Source of the DNA: Thalassotalea sp. 1_MG-2023
GTDB lineage: Bacteria > Pseudomonadota > Gammaproteobacteria > Enterobacterales > Alteromonadaceae
NCBI RefSeq assembly: GCF_030546745.1
Contig: NZ_JAUOPD010000001.1
Location: 248,001 to 312,000 of the forward strand
Length of the DNA stretch: 64,000 bases
Direction: 5' to 3'
The position numbers and the translations under genes were made by a program. Below the pieces are notes generated by a model, which saw only the letters and a program-made list of their open reading frames with translations, did not search any database and was not told the DNA's origin. Positions 1-9,944 of this stretch are shown one piece after another; positions within the stretch are counted from its first letter, which is position 1, and the number at the start of each line of letters is the position of its first letter.

Positions 1-1401
1 TTCTGCATGATCAATAGAACCATCTAGAATTGAATCTATAATAGCGCGGGTTGCTTTAATTGAAATACGCTTACCTGTGCCATTCCAACCGGTATTCACT
101 AAATATGCTTCGGCGCCAACATTTTGCATTCTATTACGTAATACTTCAGCGTACTTCGTTGGGTGTAAACTTAAGAATGCTGCACCGAAACAACTTGAGA
201 ACGTTGGCGTTGGTTCTGTTATACCGCGTTCAGTACCGGCTAATTTTGCAGTAAATCCAGAAAGAAAATAATACTCTGTTTGTTCTGGTGTTAATTTTGC
301 CACTGGTGGTAAAACACCAAAGGCATCAGCGGTTAAAAAAATAACTTTTTTTGCATGCCCAGCGCGTGATATTGGCTTAACGATGTTTTCTATGTGATGA
401 ATAGGATATGACACTCGAGTGTTTTCTGTTTTAGCGTTATCATCGTAGTCAATTTTTCCATTATTATCGACAGAAACATTTTCTAATAAAGCATCACGAC
501 GAATCGCATTGAAAATGTCAGGTTCATTTTCTTCGCTTAAGTTAATGGTTTTTGCATAACAACCGCCTTCAAAATTGAACACGCCATTATCATCCCAACC
601 ATGTTCGTCGTCACCGATAAGTTCACGCTTCGGATCCGTTGACAGTGTTGTTTTACCCGTACCAGAAAGACCAAAGAATATGGCTACATCACCTTCTTTT
701 CCAACGTTAGCACTACAGTGCATTGATGCAATCCCTTTAAGCGGTAGCAAGTAGTTCATCATGGAAAACATGCCTTTTTTCATTTCGCCGCCGTACCAAG
801 TGCCGCCGATAAGCTGCATTTTTTCGGTTAAGTTAAACGCAACAAAATTTTCTGAGTTAAGGCCCTGCTCTTGCCACTTATCATTGGTGGTTTTAGCACC
901 ATTCATTACGACGAAATCAGGTTGGTAATCTTTTAACTCTTCTTCGGAAGGCCTAATAAACATGTTCTTAACGAAATGTGCTTGCCACGCAACTTCGGTG
1001 ATAAAGCGTACTTTTAAGCGAGTATCTTCGTTAGCACCACAATAAGTATCGACAATGAATAGTCGTTTTCCAGAGAGACGACTGGTAACCAAGCCTTTTA
1101 AATGCTCCCATGTTTCTTGCGTCATGGGTTTGTTATCATTCTTACCTTGATCTGACCACCACACGGTGTCTTTTGTTACGTCATCACGAACGATGTATTT
1201 ATCTTTAGGGGAGCGACCCGTAAAAATGCCCGTATCAACCGCGACAGCTCCTGATTCTGTCACTGTACCTTTATCAAAACCACTGAGTTCTGCTTTGGTT
1301 TCTTCTGCAAATAACACTTCATACGACGGGTTATAAACCACTTCTGATATATCGGTTATGCCGTATTGAGATAAGTTTAAGTTTTGTAACAAAGCAGTCA
1401 T
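1..1401 (-). CDS. pckA: Phosphoenolpyruvate carboxykinase (ATP), 3' end outside window
   Basis: This enzyme converts oxaloacetate plus ATP to phosphoenolpyruvate, the first committed step of gluconeogenesis, in the cytosol. The frame is open for 467 codons from the ATG at 1399-1401 to the window edge, so roughly the last 10% of a family member of about 510-540 residues is missing. The kinase P-loop GLSGTGKT is encoded near 650-675, as expected for the ATP-dependent (bacterial/plant) rather than the GTP-dependent class. A clear ribosome binding site TAGGAG (minus strand, 1412-1417) fixes the start. It is the last visible gene on the minus strand and is separated from mrcA by a terminator and a 341-base leader region. 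Identity is confident; the C-terminus cannot be judged. Confidence 0.95.
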   Translation of the reverse strand, partial: MTALLQNLNLSQYGITDISEVVYNPSYEVLFAEETKAELSGFDKGTVTESGAVAVDTGIFTGRSPKDKYIVRDDVTKDTVWWSDQGKNDNKPMTQETWEHLKGLVTSRLSGKRLFIVDTYCGANEDTRLKVRFITEVAWQAHFVKNMFIRPSEEELKDYQPDFVVMNGAKTTNDKWQEQGLNSENFVAFNLTEKMQLIGGTWYGGEMKKGMFSMMNYLLPLKGIASMHCSANVGKEGDVAIFFGLSGTGKTTLSTDPKRELIGDDEHGWDDNGVFNFEGGCYAKTINLSEENEPDIFNAIRRDALLENVSVDNNGKIDYDDNAKTENTRVSYPIHHIENIVKPISRAGHAKKVIFLTADAFGVLPPVAKLTPEQTEYYFLSGFTAKLAGTERGITEPTPTFSSCFGAAFLSLHPTKYAEVLRNRMQNVGAEAYLVNTGWNGTGKRISIKATRAIIDSILDGSIDHAE

Positions 1402-1742
1402 AGCGTGTCAGCTCCTAAAGGTATGACGTTCGGGTTAAGAATGTTTCAATCTGTCTTGAGGCGCAATTTTAGGCGATCATAAAATAAAACGAAAGGTTTT
1501 TTTGTTTCGAAGTGAAAGTTTTCAGTGTAACTTTCAAAAATGTTGGTTGAAAACTAACAGTGATATAAATAATCGATAGATATTTTTATTGATATTCAAT
1601 GTTCAAAAGGGGTAGAGCGTAAGTGAGGTTAAACGGAAAAATGTAGGAATTGAAACAAAAAAAGTGAAACTCAATGGCTGAATTTCACTTTTTAAAGCCT
1701 AAAAGCTATCGAAACGAAAGAATATTCCACCAAATGGATTGG
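1402..1742. other. Intergenic region between mrcA and pckA
   Basis: This 341-base AT-rich stretch carries the mrcA terminator at 1659-1693 and, closer to pckA, its presumed promoter and leader. Around 1513-1537 a GAAAGT/ACTTTC inverted repeat could form a small stem in the pckA leader. I see no open frame with a ribosome binding site and no RNA gene that I recognise; an apparent short plus-strand frame at 1674 runs antisense into mrcA and is not credible. Confidence 0.6.
1659..1693 (-). terminator. Intrinsic terminator of mrcA
   Basis: A perfect 11-base inverted repeat (AAAAAGTGAAA at 1659-1669, TTTCACTTTTT at 1683-1693) has a 13-base loop. Read on the minus strand it ends in a run of T and lies about 50 bases after the mrcA stop codon. 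The stem is AT-rich, so termination may be partial. Confidence 0.7.
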
Positions 1743-4316
1743 CTAAAAAATCTCACTTTCTGCACTTTTATTGGAATCAAAAATTTCATGGCTATTATCA
1801 TGGGTAACATACTCGTTTGGTGCAGTGCCAAAAATAAAATATTCAAAGGTGCTACTTCGATCAGTTTTATCCGTTAATTTTCCAGTGGCTTTATCGATAC
1901 GAACAGAAATAATATTTTCAGGTTGAACAAATGGTTCTGGAGGAAGTGTTTGCAAAGCTTTATCCATAAAGTCGATCCAAGCAGGTTGAGCAGACTTAGC
2001 GCCAAACTCTCTTCCAGTGATCTGATTTTTATCTAAGTTGTTATTATACGAAGTACTACCTAGGTTCCGAGACGGATCATCGAATCCTATCCAAGCTGTG
2101 GTGACGATGCGTCGACTAAAACCAGAAAACCAAGCATCTTTTGCTTCGTTAGTTGTTCCCGTTTTTCCTGCTATATCTCTTCTTTTTAGACTTCTTGCAC
2201 GAAATCCAGTGCCTTGCCAACCTGGTGAAACTGACCAGTCAGCCCCCCATATAGCTTCATTTAGCGCTTGCGTTATTAAAAATGCATTTTGCTTGCTGAT
2301 TACCCGCGTTGCTCGTTCATATTGGGGAGTGCTTTCTTCAATTGGTGAATCAGTTATTTCTGGTGCAAGTGGATCTGCAGAAATTGCTATGTTCTCTTTT
2401 TCTTCATCGCCTTGTTGATTAACCAACTCACTGCAATCGTCACAAGCGAATTTTGGACTTGCTTGAAAGATAATATTACCGTTGGCATCTTCTATCCTGT
2501 CGATAATATAAGGTTCTATTAAATAGCCTCCATTGGCAAAGGTTGCAAAACCTGTTGCAACTTCTAAAGGCGTTAATGAGGCAGAGCCGAGCGCTAAAGA
2601 TTCATCGCGAGGCAGTTCGTCAGGAGCAAAACCAAAAGAAGCTAAATGTGGGATCATTTTATCTAAACCAACAGCGCGAAATAGCCTAACTGCAACGACG
2701 TTTTTAGACTGTGCCAAGGCCCTTTTTACACGAATTTCACCACTGTATTGTTCCGGTGAATTTTTTGGTCGCCAAACAACACCGGTACGTTGATCCCATT
2801 GGTTAATAGGTACATCATTGACTAATGAGGCTAAGGTAAAATTGTTTTCTAATGCTGCAGAATAAACGAAGGGTTTAATGTTTGAACCGACTTGACGCTT
2901 AGCTTGAGTAACACGGTTGAATTGTGATTGTGCATAATTAAATCCACCAATAACTGCTTTGATTGAACCATCATCAGGTGAAAGCGAGACTAAGGCAGAA
3001 CTTGCGGAAGGTAATTGGCTTAACCTAAGCTGTCCTTGTTCTTTGGTCACGTAAATAACGTCCCCATAACGTAGAATTTCAGCAGCTTCTTTTGGGGCAG
3101 GCCCTTGTTTATTATCGTTGAAAAATTCTCGAGCCCAAGATAAGCCTTGCCAATTAATATTATCTGTAGAGAGATCAGCAAACATAATTTGTACTGAACG
3201 TTCGTTTACCTGTGAAACAACCGCAGGTATTAAAGGCTCATAGGGCGGTATTTGTGATAAAGCTTCTTGTATTTCTTTATCGGAAAGGGGTGAAACAGGC
3301 TGTTCAGCTTCGATATTTTCTTGTTCGTCTTCCTCTTTAGGTTCTCGCAAATGCATAATCGGGCCACGATAGCCATGCCGCTGATCATAAGCCATTAAGT
3401 TGTTAATCACTGCTTTTTTTGCTGCATTTTGTAGGGAAGTAGATACCGTGGTGAAAACTTTATAACCACCAGTATAAGCTTGTTCTTTGCCAAAGCGCTC
3501 AATCATTTCTTGGTGGGCCATTTCGGCAGCATAAGGTGCGTTAAGAGCAATTTCAGCGCCATGCTTTTGCGCGGTTATCGGTGCATTGAGTGCTAATTGA
3601 TATTCTTGTTCTGTTATATAGTTAGTCACCAACATTCTATGTAACACAACAGCTCTACGCGCCTTTGCACGCTCAGGATTACTGATCGGGTTTATTGTAG
3701 ATGGTGCTTTTGGTAAACCAGCTAATACCGCCATTTGGGCTAGGGTAAGATCTTGTACATTTTTATTATAGTAAACTTGAGCCGCGGCACCGAAGCCAAA
3801 TGAACGATGTCCAAGTGGAATTTTGTTCATGTATAAAGCCAAAATTTCATCTTTCGTTAGCAACATTTCAATATGGAACGCTGTAAATATTTCTCGAATT
3901 TTGCGAATGTAGGTTTGCTCGCGAGTGAGAAAGAAATTACGCGCGACTTGCATGGTGATGGTACTTGCACCACCTTTATTTTGTCCCATTATTTGGCCAA
4001 TGATTGCACGGGTCATGCCGATTGGATCCACGCCGAAATGCAGATAAAAGCGATCATCTTCGGTTGCAAGTACTGCATTAATAAGCTGCTGTGGCATTTC
4101 ATCAATGGATAAAGGAATGCGCTTTTTCTCGCCAAATTGGTTCATTAAATTGCCATCAGCACTATAAATGGTCATTGGCGTTTGCCACTTAACACTTTTT
4201 AAAGAGGTTACGCTTGGCAGATCATCACGCATATATAAGTATAAAGCGCTCAGCGCAAAAACACCCGCACAGCCGATGTAAAATAGGACTTTGATCGTTT
4301 TTCTGAAAGATTTCAA
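1743..4316 (-). CDS. mrcA: Penicillin-binding protein 1A (bifunctional transglycosylase/transpeptidase)
   Basis: This class A PBP polymerises and cross-links peptidoglycan at the inner membrane. The 857-residue protein has an N-terminal membrane anchor (about residues 9-28). A GT51 glycosyltransferase domain follows, with the EDDRF motif at 86-90, then an OB-like insert region (about 310-440). The transpeptidase domain carries all three penicillin-binding motifs: SNIK (Ser478), SKN (537-539) and KTG (718-720). Length and motif order fit gammaproteobacterial PBP1a. It is divergent from pilM, an arrangement conserved in Pseudomonas, Vibrio and Shewanella, and is followed by its own terminator. 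An acidic Glu/Asp-rich insert lies around residues 325-350. Confidence 0.96.
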   Translation of the reverse strand: MKSFRKTIKVLFYIGCAGVFALSALYLYMRDDLPSVTSLKSVKWQTPMTIYSADGNLMNQFGEKKRIPLSIDEMPQQLINAVLATEDDRFYLHFGVDPIGMTRAIIGQIMGQNKGGASTITMQVARNFFLTREQTYIRKIREIFTAFHIEMLLTKDEILALYMNKIPLGHRSFGFGAAAQVYYNKNVQDLTLAQMAVLAGLPKAPSTINPISNPERAKARRAVVLHRMLVTNYITEQEYQLALNAPITAQKHGAEIALNAPYAAEMAHQEMIERFGKEQAYTGGYKVFTTVSTSLQNAAKKAVINNLMAYDQRHGYRGPIMHLREPKEEDEQENIEAEQPVSPLSDKEIQEALSQIPPYEPLIPAVVSQVNERSVQIMFADLSTDNINWQGLSWAREFFNDNKQGPAPKEAAEILRYGDVIYVTKEQGQLRLSQLPSASSALVSLSPDDGSIKAVIGGFNYAQSQFNRVTQAKRQVGSNIKPFVYSAALENNFTLASLVNDVPINQWDQRTGVVWRPKNSPEQYSGEIRVKRALAQSKNVVAVRLFRAVGLDKMIPHLASFGFAPDELPRDESLALGSASLTPLEVATGFATFANGGYLIEPYIIDRIEDANGNIIFQASPKFACDDCSELVNQQGDEEKENIAISADPLAPEITDSPIEESTPQYERATRVISKQNAFLITQALNEAIWGADWSVSPGWQGTGFRARSLKRRDIAGKTGTTNEAKDAWFSGFSRRIVTTAWIGFDDPSRNLGSTSYNNNLDKNQITGREFGAKSAQPAWIDFMDKALQTLPPEPFVQPENIISVRIDKATGKLTDKTDRSSTFEYFIFGTAPNEYVTHDNSHEIFDSNKSAESEIF

Positions 4317-4420
4317 ATTAAACTGCTCGACAAAAATTTACAAAAATTGACTATAACTACTAGTATATCCTTTAAAACCATGTAATAAATGTATTTATAT
4401 GGAAAATATATCTATATTAT

Positions 4421-4447
4421 TATAATAAAATGATTTAGTAGGAAGTT
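4421..4447 (+). promoter_or_regulatory. Probable -10 element and ribosome binding site of pilM
   Basis: A perfect TATAAT (4421-4426) and a ribosome binding site AGGAAG (4440-4445) precede the pilM ATG at 4448. No good -35 hexamer is seen at 16-18 bases. If the -10 is real the leader would be only about 15 bases, so the promoter call is tentative while the ribosome binding site is clear. Confidence 0.45.
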
Positions 4448-5527
4448 ATGCTTAGTAATCTATTGGGAAAGAAAGCTTCTCTCATTGCCGGAATCGACAT
4501 TGGTTCACACTCTGCAAAAGCTGTTTTGCTTAGTCAAACTGGCGATTCCTATAAATTAGAATCGATTGCTACAGAATCAATGCCAAGAGGTGCCTTGATC
4601 GATAGAGAGATCCAAGACATCGAGGCTGTTGGCAAAGTGATTGCAAAATTACGCACACAAATCGCCTCTTCTGCTACATATGCTGCTGCCGCTGTTTCTG
4701 GACAAACCGTTATTACCAAAGTTATTTATATGGATGTTTCATTGAATGAGCAAGAACTTGCCAGTCAAATTGAAATAGAAGCCGACAGTTTGATCCCATA
4801 TCCTCTCGACGAAGTGAGCTTAGACTTTGAACCTCTTGAGGTAAATGAATCTGACCCTACTAAAATCAACGTATTACTCAGCGCAGCCCGTACAGAATCT
4901 GTTGAAGCACGCGTTTCTGCTTTAGACACTGGAGGCTTTACGACTAAAGTCATCGACGTAGAATCATACGCGATAAGTCGTTCATATGACTTAATTTTAT
5001 CGCAATTACCTGATGATGCTAATGACAAAGTTGTTGCGATGGTAGATGTGGGTGCCATGATGACACTTTTTTCAGTGACACAAAATGGCGAACATCTTTA
5101 TAGTCGCGATCAAATGTTTGGCGGTGAACAATATACCCGTTCAATCGTCTCTTATTATAACCAATCATTTGAAGAAGCTGAGCTGGCAAAAGTTACACAT
5201 AAACTTCCACCGAATTATACGTTTGAGGTGTTAGCACCTTTTCATACCATTTTTGTACAGCAAGTGCGTCGCGCGATTCAAATGTTTTTAACTTCTAGTG
5301 GTAAAGAAAAAATTGATTATCTTGTTGTTTCAGGTGGTTGCGCACAAGTTGAAGGTTTAGAAAAGCTATTGAATGAAGAGCTTGGTATACATACCATCAT
5401 TGCGGACCCATTCACTGGGATGGAAATTTCAGCTGATATCGATAAAACTGAACTCTCGCAATCAGCAAGTCAATACATGGTAGCAGCAGGGTTAGCGCTA
5501 AGGAGTTTTTCTACATGGCATATATAA
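4448..5527 (+). CDS. pilM: Type IV pilus inner-membrane platform protein PilM (actin-like ATPase)
   Basis: PilM is a cytoplasmic actin/FtsA-like ATPase that binds the N-terminal tail of PilN and joins the pilus motor to the alignment complex. The 359-residue sequence shows the phosphate-1 motif GIDIGSHSAKAV near residues 15-26, a second nucleotide loop (VDVGAMMTLF) near 200-210, and VVSGGCAQVEGL near 295-308. It is the first gene of pilMNOPQ. The downstream pilN start lies 13 bases inside its 3' end, which suggests translational coupling. The length is typical of the family. Confidence 0.96.
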   Translation: MLSNLLGKKASLIAGIDIGSHSAKAVLLSQTGDSYKLESIATESMPRGALIDREIQDIEAVGKVIAKLRTQIASSATYAAAAVSGQTVITKVIYMDVSLNEQELASQIEIEADSLIPYPLDEVSLDFEPLEVNESDPTKINVLLSAARTESVEARVSALDTGGFTTKVIDVESYAISRSYDLILSQLPDDANDKVVAMVDVGAMMTLFSVTQNGEHLYSRDQMFGGEQYTRSIVSYYNQSFEEAELAKVTHKLPPNYTFEVLAPFHTIFVQQVRRAIQMFLTSSGKEKIDYLVVSGGCAQVEGLEKLLNEELGIHTIIADPFTGMEISADIDKTELSQSASQYMVAAGLALRSFSTWHI

Positions 5528-6096
5528 ACTTACTCCCATGGCGTGAAGAAGCTGAAAAAGCCAAACAGCGACAATACTTTACGTTATTAACCGCCGTTGC
5601 TTTAGTTGCGTTTGCGGTTGTTTTTTTGGTTGGGCAATTTTATCAATTACGCATTGATGGCCAACTAGAAAGAAACCGCTTTTTACAAACTGAAATAGCC
5701 ATTTTAGATAAACGTATCAGTGAAATAAAAACCTTAAATGAGAAAAAACAAGAGTTAGAAAAACGTATCTCAGTCGTTGAACAATTACAGCGTAGTCGAA
5801 ATGTAGGTACGCAAGTACTTGATGAAATCTCTAAAATTGTGCCTTCAGGCGTTTATTTAACTAAGATGGAAAAACAAGGCAATACTATTCAATTGCTAGG
5901 TAAAAGTGAGTCAAACAATCATTTAGCTAATATGATCCGTAACATTGAAGGCTCAGACTTATTAACGGATGCCGTGCTTGAATCTATTACCTCTAATGAT
6001 GCAACAAGTAAATTATTAAGTGACTTTAAAATGCGTGTTCGTATTAAAGGCTTATTAAACGCTGACGAGCAAACAGCAACCCAAGGGGCGAGTTAA
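5515..6096 (+). CDS. pilN: Type IV pilus assembly protein PilN
   Basis: PilN is a bitopic inner-membrane protein that pairs with PilO and docks on PilM. The sequence begins with the conserved INLLPWR tail (residues 4-10), the PilM-binding peptide. A transmembrane segment (about 21-40), a periplasmic coiled coil (about 45-95) and a ferredoxin-like domain follow. The ATG overlaps the end of pilM by 13 bases and has an AAGGAG ribosome binding site just upstream, within pilM. The 193-residue length is usual for this family. Confidence 0.95.
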   Translation: MAYINLLPWREEAEKAKQRQYFTLLTAVALVAFAVVFLVGQFYQLRIDGQLERNRFLQTEIAILDKRISEIKTLNEKKQELEKRISVVEQLQRSRNVGTQVLDEISKIVPSGVYLTKMEKQGNTIQLLGKSESNNHLANMIRNIEGSDLLTDAVLESITSNDATSKLLSDFKMRVRIKGLLNADEQTATQGAS

Positions 6097-6689
6097 TGAA
6101 AATAGACTTCTCGCAATTTGACAACTTAGAACTCGACAATATCGGTAATTGGCCACCGTTAGCAAAGGGAGTGTTTGCAACGTTCCTCGCTATTGTTGTG
6201 ATAGCGTTGGGCTATTTTCTTATTGTCTCAGATAAGATCAAGCAACTCGATAGGGTTGTCGCTGAAGAAGCAACGTTAAAACAACAGTATCAAAGTAAAT
6301 ATTATGTTGCAGCCAATCTAGAACTCTTTCAACAACAGATGGTTGAAGCGGAAACACTCTTTGCAGAGCAATTAAAAAGTTTACCTGAAAGCCATGAAAC
6401 TCCTGGTTTATTAGATGATATTACTTTTGTTGGTACGACTAGCGGCTTAGATTTTGTGAAGTTAAATTGGCAGCCAGAGATAACCCAAGAGATCTATATC
6501 GAGTTACCTATCGATATAGAAGTGGTTGGTTCTTATCATGAGTTTGGAAATTTTGTTAGTAAAATTGCAGGGTTACCGCGTATTGTTACTTTGCATGACT
6601 TTGATATCAACATGGTAGCCGATACAAGCGGTCAGCTAAATTTAAAGTTACAGGCTAAAACCTATCGGTATAGGGAGACAGCACAATGA
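6096..6689 (+). CDS. pilO: Type IV pilus assembly protein PilO
   Basis: PilO forms the periplasmic alignment heterodimer with PilN and contacts PilP. The 197-residue protein has a short cytoplasmic tail, one transmembrane helix (about 26-44), a coiled-coil stretch (about 50-90) and a C-terminal ferredoxin-like fold. Its start shares one base with the pilN stop, and pilP starts 4 bases inside its end, so the genes are tightly coupled. Confidence 0.94.
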   Translation: MKIDFSQFDNLELDNIGNWPPLAKGVFATFLAIVVIALGYFLIVSDKIKQLDRVVAEEATLKQQYQSKYYVAANLELFQQQMVEAETLFAEQLKSLPESHETPGLLDDITFVGTTSGLDFVKLNWQPEITQEIYIELPIDIEVVGSYHEFGNFVSKIAGLPRIVTLHDFDINMVADTSGQLNLKLQAKTYRYRETAQ

Positions 6690-7225
6690 TAAAACAACGA
6701 TGCTTACCTCTTTTACTAGTATTTTTAGGTGGTTGTTTTAATGATAAGGCTGATTTACACGCACACATTGAGCAGGTGAAATCAACAACACCAAGTACTA
6801 TCGAGCCAATGCCTGAAGTGCCAGTGTTTAATCATGTCGAATATGGCGCATCGACTTTACGAAGTCCATTTGATGCACCAAAACCTGAAGCGATCCAAGA
6901 AAAAATCCAACAAATGTCAGGTTGTTTAAGTCCTGATCCACGAAGGCGCAAGCAACCGTTAGAAAAGTTCGCAATCAGTGATTTATCAATGCGTGGTACG
7001 CTAGGTGAGTTAGGTATCACATGGGCATTGGTTCAGGCATCTGATTCCACACTTCATCGTGTTGCAGTCGGAAGCTATCTAGGGCTTTATAATGGTCGAA
7101 TTACAGAAGTCAGCCAAGATAAAGTGAAAGTGGTAGAATTAATCCCAGATGGTGCTGGCTGTTGGGTTGAGCGTGAAACGACTGTTGCTATGGTTGAAGC
7201 TGATAGTCAAGGGCAAAGGAACTAA
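6686..7225 (+). CDS. pilP: Type IV pilus lipoprotein PilP
   Basis: PilP is an inner-membrane lipoprotein that links PilN/PilO to the PilQ secretin. The signal peptide ends in a lipobox LGGC with the acylated Cys17. A proline-rich linker follows, then the PilP beta domain (about residues 85-170), which includes the LRSPFD-like segment near residue 57 that is typical of the family. The stop codon overlaps the pilQ start by one base. Confidence 0.94.
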   Translation: MIKQRCLPLLLVFLGGCFNDKADLHAHIEQVKSTTPSTIEPMPEVPVFNHVEYGASTLRSPFDAPKPEAIQEKIQQMSGCLSPDPRRRKQPLEKFAISDLSMRGTLGELGITWALVQASDSTLHRVAVGSYLGLYNGRITEVSQDKVKVVELIPDGAGCWVERETTVAMVEADSQGQRN

Positions 7226-9276
7226 TGATGTTGCAAATAAATAAAATGAAAATGAAAAATGTTAAGTGGCAACACAAGCTTGTTGTATTGGTTCTTTTGT
7301 CTGTATCTTCGATATTTTCAATGGCCGCTGAGGTAACTTCCTTACGTTATAACACGCTGCAAAATGATGAAATCGAGTTAGTGTTTTCATTATCTGAGCC
7401 CATTGCTGAATTACCAAAAGTTGAAACGTCAATGACGCCAGCGCATATTGATATTACTTTTGAAGCAGACAGTTTTAATCAAGCATTGCTTGAAACAAGC
7501 ATTAAACACGCAGGCGTTGAAACGGTAACCATGCAAAAAATTGCTGGTAATATTGTTGCTCGGGTTTCGTTAGATAAATTAGCCATTTTTGATGTTAGTG
7601 CCCAAGGTAATGAATTTTCATTGCTATTAAATAAAGATGTTGCACCAAAAGCGATTAACAACTTATCGCCAGTAGGTGGGCAGTTTATTAACAAAATATC
7701 GAATATTGACTTTCGTCGTAATAAAGACGATCAAGCACAAATTATTGTCAGTCTTGATGATAGTATGGTCGCTGTAGATGTTAGTGACCGTCTAGGTAAA
7801 CTCTTTATTGAATTTCATAATACAGAAATTACCGAAGATCTCTTATATCAATTAGATGTGACCGATTTTGGTACTAAAGTGACGACCATTGAAACCTTCA
7901 AAGAAGGAAAGAATGCACGCTTAGTCGTGGATATTGATGGTAGTTTTACTTTTGAACATAAACAGCAACAAAATGTGTTCTCGTTAACAGTAACAGAAGA
8001 TGTGAAAGCGCCTGGTTATTTAGCGGATTCAGAAGACTTTAGCGGGCGCGCAATCTCTCTTAATTTTCAAGATATTCCGGTCAGAACAGTGCTGCAAATT
8101 ATTGCAGATTTAAACGGTTTTAATTTGGTTACAAGTGATACTGTTTCGGGCAATATTACGCTAAGGCTTGATGGTGTCCCATGGGATCAAGCGTTAGATA
8201 TTATTCTTAAAGTTAAAGGCCTAGATAAACGCATGGAAGGTAACATTTTAATGGTTGCCCCAGGAGATGAACTTGCCGCTAGAGAAGCTCAAGAATTACA
8301 AGCACAACAACAAGTGGCTGAACTTGCCCCGCTTTATTCTGAGTACATTCAAGTAAACTATGCAAAAGCGATTGAATTTGCTGCTCTGGTTAAGAATGAA
8401 GAAAACAGTATTTTATCACCTAGAGGTAGTGTGAGTGTTGATGAAAGAACGAACACCTTATTGATCCGAGATACTGCACAAAGTATTGAAGATGTTAAAC
8501 GAATGGTGAGCGTTTTAGACATTCCAGTACGACAGGTAGTGATTGAATCTCGTATGGTAACGGTTAAAGACAATATTAATGAAGAGCTTGGTATACGCTG
8601 GGGAGTTACTGATACTGATGGCGAGTATGCCTCTTCGGGATCTATAGGAGGCACTAATTCTGCTAATAACGGTTCAGTACCTTCTTTACAAGATAGGCTT
8701 AATGTTAATTTACCGGCTTCTTCTGCTGCTGGCAGCATCGCTTTTCAGGTGGCTCGCTTGGCTGATGGTACGATTTTAGACTTAGAATTAAGCGCGCTTG
8801 AAAATGAGAATAAAGGCGAAATTATTGCTAGTCCTCGTATTACTACCGCAAACCAAAAAGAAGCTTATATAGAGCAAGGTGTTGAAATTCCATATCAAGA
8901 AGCAGCTTCAAGTGGCGCAACATCAACCCAGTTTAAAAAAGCGGTATTGAGTTTGAAAGTTACCCCACAGATAACCCCGGATAATCGTATAATTTTAGAC
9001 TTAATTGTGACACAAGATACCGTTTCTGAAGTGACCAATGGCAGTGCACCTGCGATAGATACTCAAAGAATAGGTACACAAGTGTTGGTTAATAATGGTG
9101 AGACTATCGTCTTAGGTGGTATTTATCAGCAATCAGTGATCAATAGCATCTCAAAAGTGCCAGTTTTAGGTGATATTCCATACTTCGGTTGGATGTTCCG
9201 CAACACAAATAACTTCAATGAGAAAAAAGAACTGCTTATTTTCGTCACGCCGCGTATTGTAACTGAAAGATTTTAA
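7225..9276 (+). CDS. pilQ: Type IV pilus outer-membrane secretin PilQ
   Basis: PilQ is the outer-membrane channel through which the pilus passes. Domains in order over 683 residues: signal peptide ending near AAEV (residue 36), AMIN-type peptidoglycan-binding beta domains (about 38-250), STN/N0 (about 272-345), N1 (about 375-440), and the secretin core (about 480-683), which includes IIASPRITTANQKEAYI and the C-terminal VPVLGDIPYFGWMF motif. Several Met codons lie at the start (7225, 7228, 7246). The AAGGA ribosome binding site upstream allows either of the first two. It ends the pil operon; aroK follows after 148 bases. Confidence 0.96.
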   Translation: MMLQINKMKMKNVKWQHKLVVLVLLSVSSIFSMAAEVTSLRYNTLQNDEIELVFSLSEPIAELPKVETSMTPAHIDITFEADSFNQALLETSIKHAGVETVTMQKIAGNIVARVSLDKLAIFDVSAQGNEFSLLLNKDVAPKAINNLSPVGGQFINKISNIDFRRNKDDQAQIIVSLDDSMVAVDVSDRLGKLFIEFHNTEITEDLLYQLDVTDFGTKVTTIETFKEGKNARLVVDIDGSFTFEHKQQQNVFSLTVTEDVKAPGYLADSEDFSGRAISLNFQDIPVRTVLQIIADLNGFNLVTSDTVSGNITLRLDGVPWDQALDIILKVKGLDKRMEGNILMVAPGDELAAREAQELQAQQQVAELAPLYSEYIQVNYAKAIEFAALVKNEENSILSPRGSVSVDERTNTLLIRDTAQSIEDVKRMVSVLDIPVRQVVIESRMVTVKDNINEELGIRWGVTDTDGEYASSGSIGGTNSANNGSVPSLQDRLNVNLPASSAAGSIAFQVARLADGTILDLELSALENENKGEIIASPRITTANQKEAYIEQGVEIPYQEAASSGATSTQFKKAVLSLKVTPQITPDNRIILDLIVTQDTVSEVTNGSAPAIDTQRIGTQVLVNNGETIVLGGIYQQSVINSISKVPVLGDIPYFGWMFRNTNNFNEKKELLIFVTPRIVTERF

Positions 9277-9283
9277 AGACTTT

Positions 9284-9323
9284 TTGCAAGTAAACTGTGT
9301 TTTTGTCCATTGCTTACTTGCAA
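9284..9323. repeat. 10-base perfect inverted repeat after pilQ
   Basis: TTGCAAGTAA (9284-9293) and TTACTTGCAA (9314-9323) are exact inverted repeats separated by 20 bases, directly after the pilQ stop codon. No T-run follows on the plus strand, so this is a weak candidate for a terminator. The right arm contains a possible -35 for aroK, so it may instead be an operator. Confidence 0.5.
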
Positions 9324-9347
9324 TCTAGGGTTAACAATTGCGATAAT
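9318..9347 (+). promoter_or_regulatory. Candidate sigma-70 promoter of aroK-aroB-damX-dam
   Basis: TTGCAA (9318-9323) and GATAAT (9342-9347) are separated by 18 bases. The predicted leader of about 70 bases includes a small hairpin, GAGGGA/TCCCTC (9366-9380). In enterics the aroKB-damX-dam unit also has its own promoter upstream of aroK. This is a pattern match only. Confidence 0.45.
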
Positions 9348-9424
9348 TACGCCCTTAAAATTTTCGAGGGAGGTTCCCTCTTACCCATAAACGCAAATTA
9401 ATTAACGAGTATTAAGTTAGTCTC

Positions 9425-9943
9425 ATGGCAGAAAAACGTAACATTTTCTTGGTGGGCCCAATGGGCGCAGGCAAAAGCACCATAGGTAGAGAGTTAGCTG
9501 ATAAACTACATTTAGAGTTTTATGATTCAGATCAGGAAATCGAGCGTCGCACTGGTGCGGATATCTCTTGGGTTTTCGATTTGGAAGGTGAAGAAGGTTT
9601 CCGTATCAGAGAAGAGCAGGTTATTGATGATTTAAGCCAATTACAGGGTATCGTGTTAGCGACCGGTGGTGGCTCGGTGATCAGTGATCATGTGAGAAAT
9701 CGTTTATCTGCACGTGGTATTGTTGTCTATTTAGAAACAACCATTGATAAGCAAGTAGCGCGTACACAGCGCGATCGTCGTCGTCCTTTATTGCAAACGT
9801 CAGAAGAGCCACGTTCAGTGCTTGAAAAACTAGCAGTAGAGCGCAACCCTTTATACGAAGAAGTTGCCGATGTGATAGTACAAACTGACGATCAAAGTGC
9901 AAAAATTGTCGCGAATAAAATTGTTGATCGCCTAGATTTCTAA
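9425..9943 (+). CDS. aroK: Shikimate kinase I
   Basis: AroK phosphorylates shikimate with ATP in the chorismate pathway. The 172-residue protein has the P-loop GAGKST (14-19), the shikimate-binding DSD motif after FY (around residues 37-39), the GGGS loop (around 81-84) and the RRRPLL lid. The length matches E. coli AroK. It is followed one base later by aroB, the usual order in gammaproteobacteria. Confidence 0.97.
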   Translation: MAEKRNIFLVGPMGAGKSTIGRELADKLHLEFYDSDQEIERRTGADISWVFDLEGEEGFRIREEQVIDDLSQLQGIVLATGGGSVISDHVRNRLSARGIVVYLETTIDKQVARTQRDRRRPLLQTSEEPRSVLEKLAVERNPLYEEVADVIVQTDDQSAKIVANKIVDRLDF

Positions 9944-9944
9944 T

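Noticed and set aside
60-271. Two short plus-strand frames at the window start
   Set aside because: Both are antisense shadows of pckA, whose frame is continuous across this stretch.
1674-1877. 67-codon plus-strand frame antisense to the mrcA end
   Set aside because: Starts inside the mrcA terminator and runs antisense into a certain coding region; no ribosome binding site.
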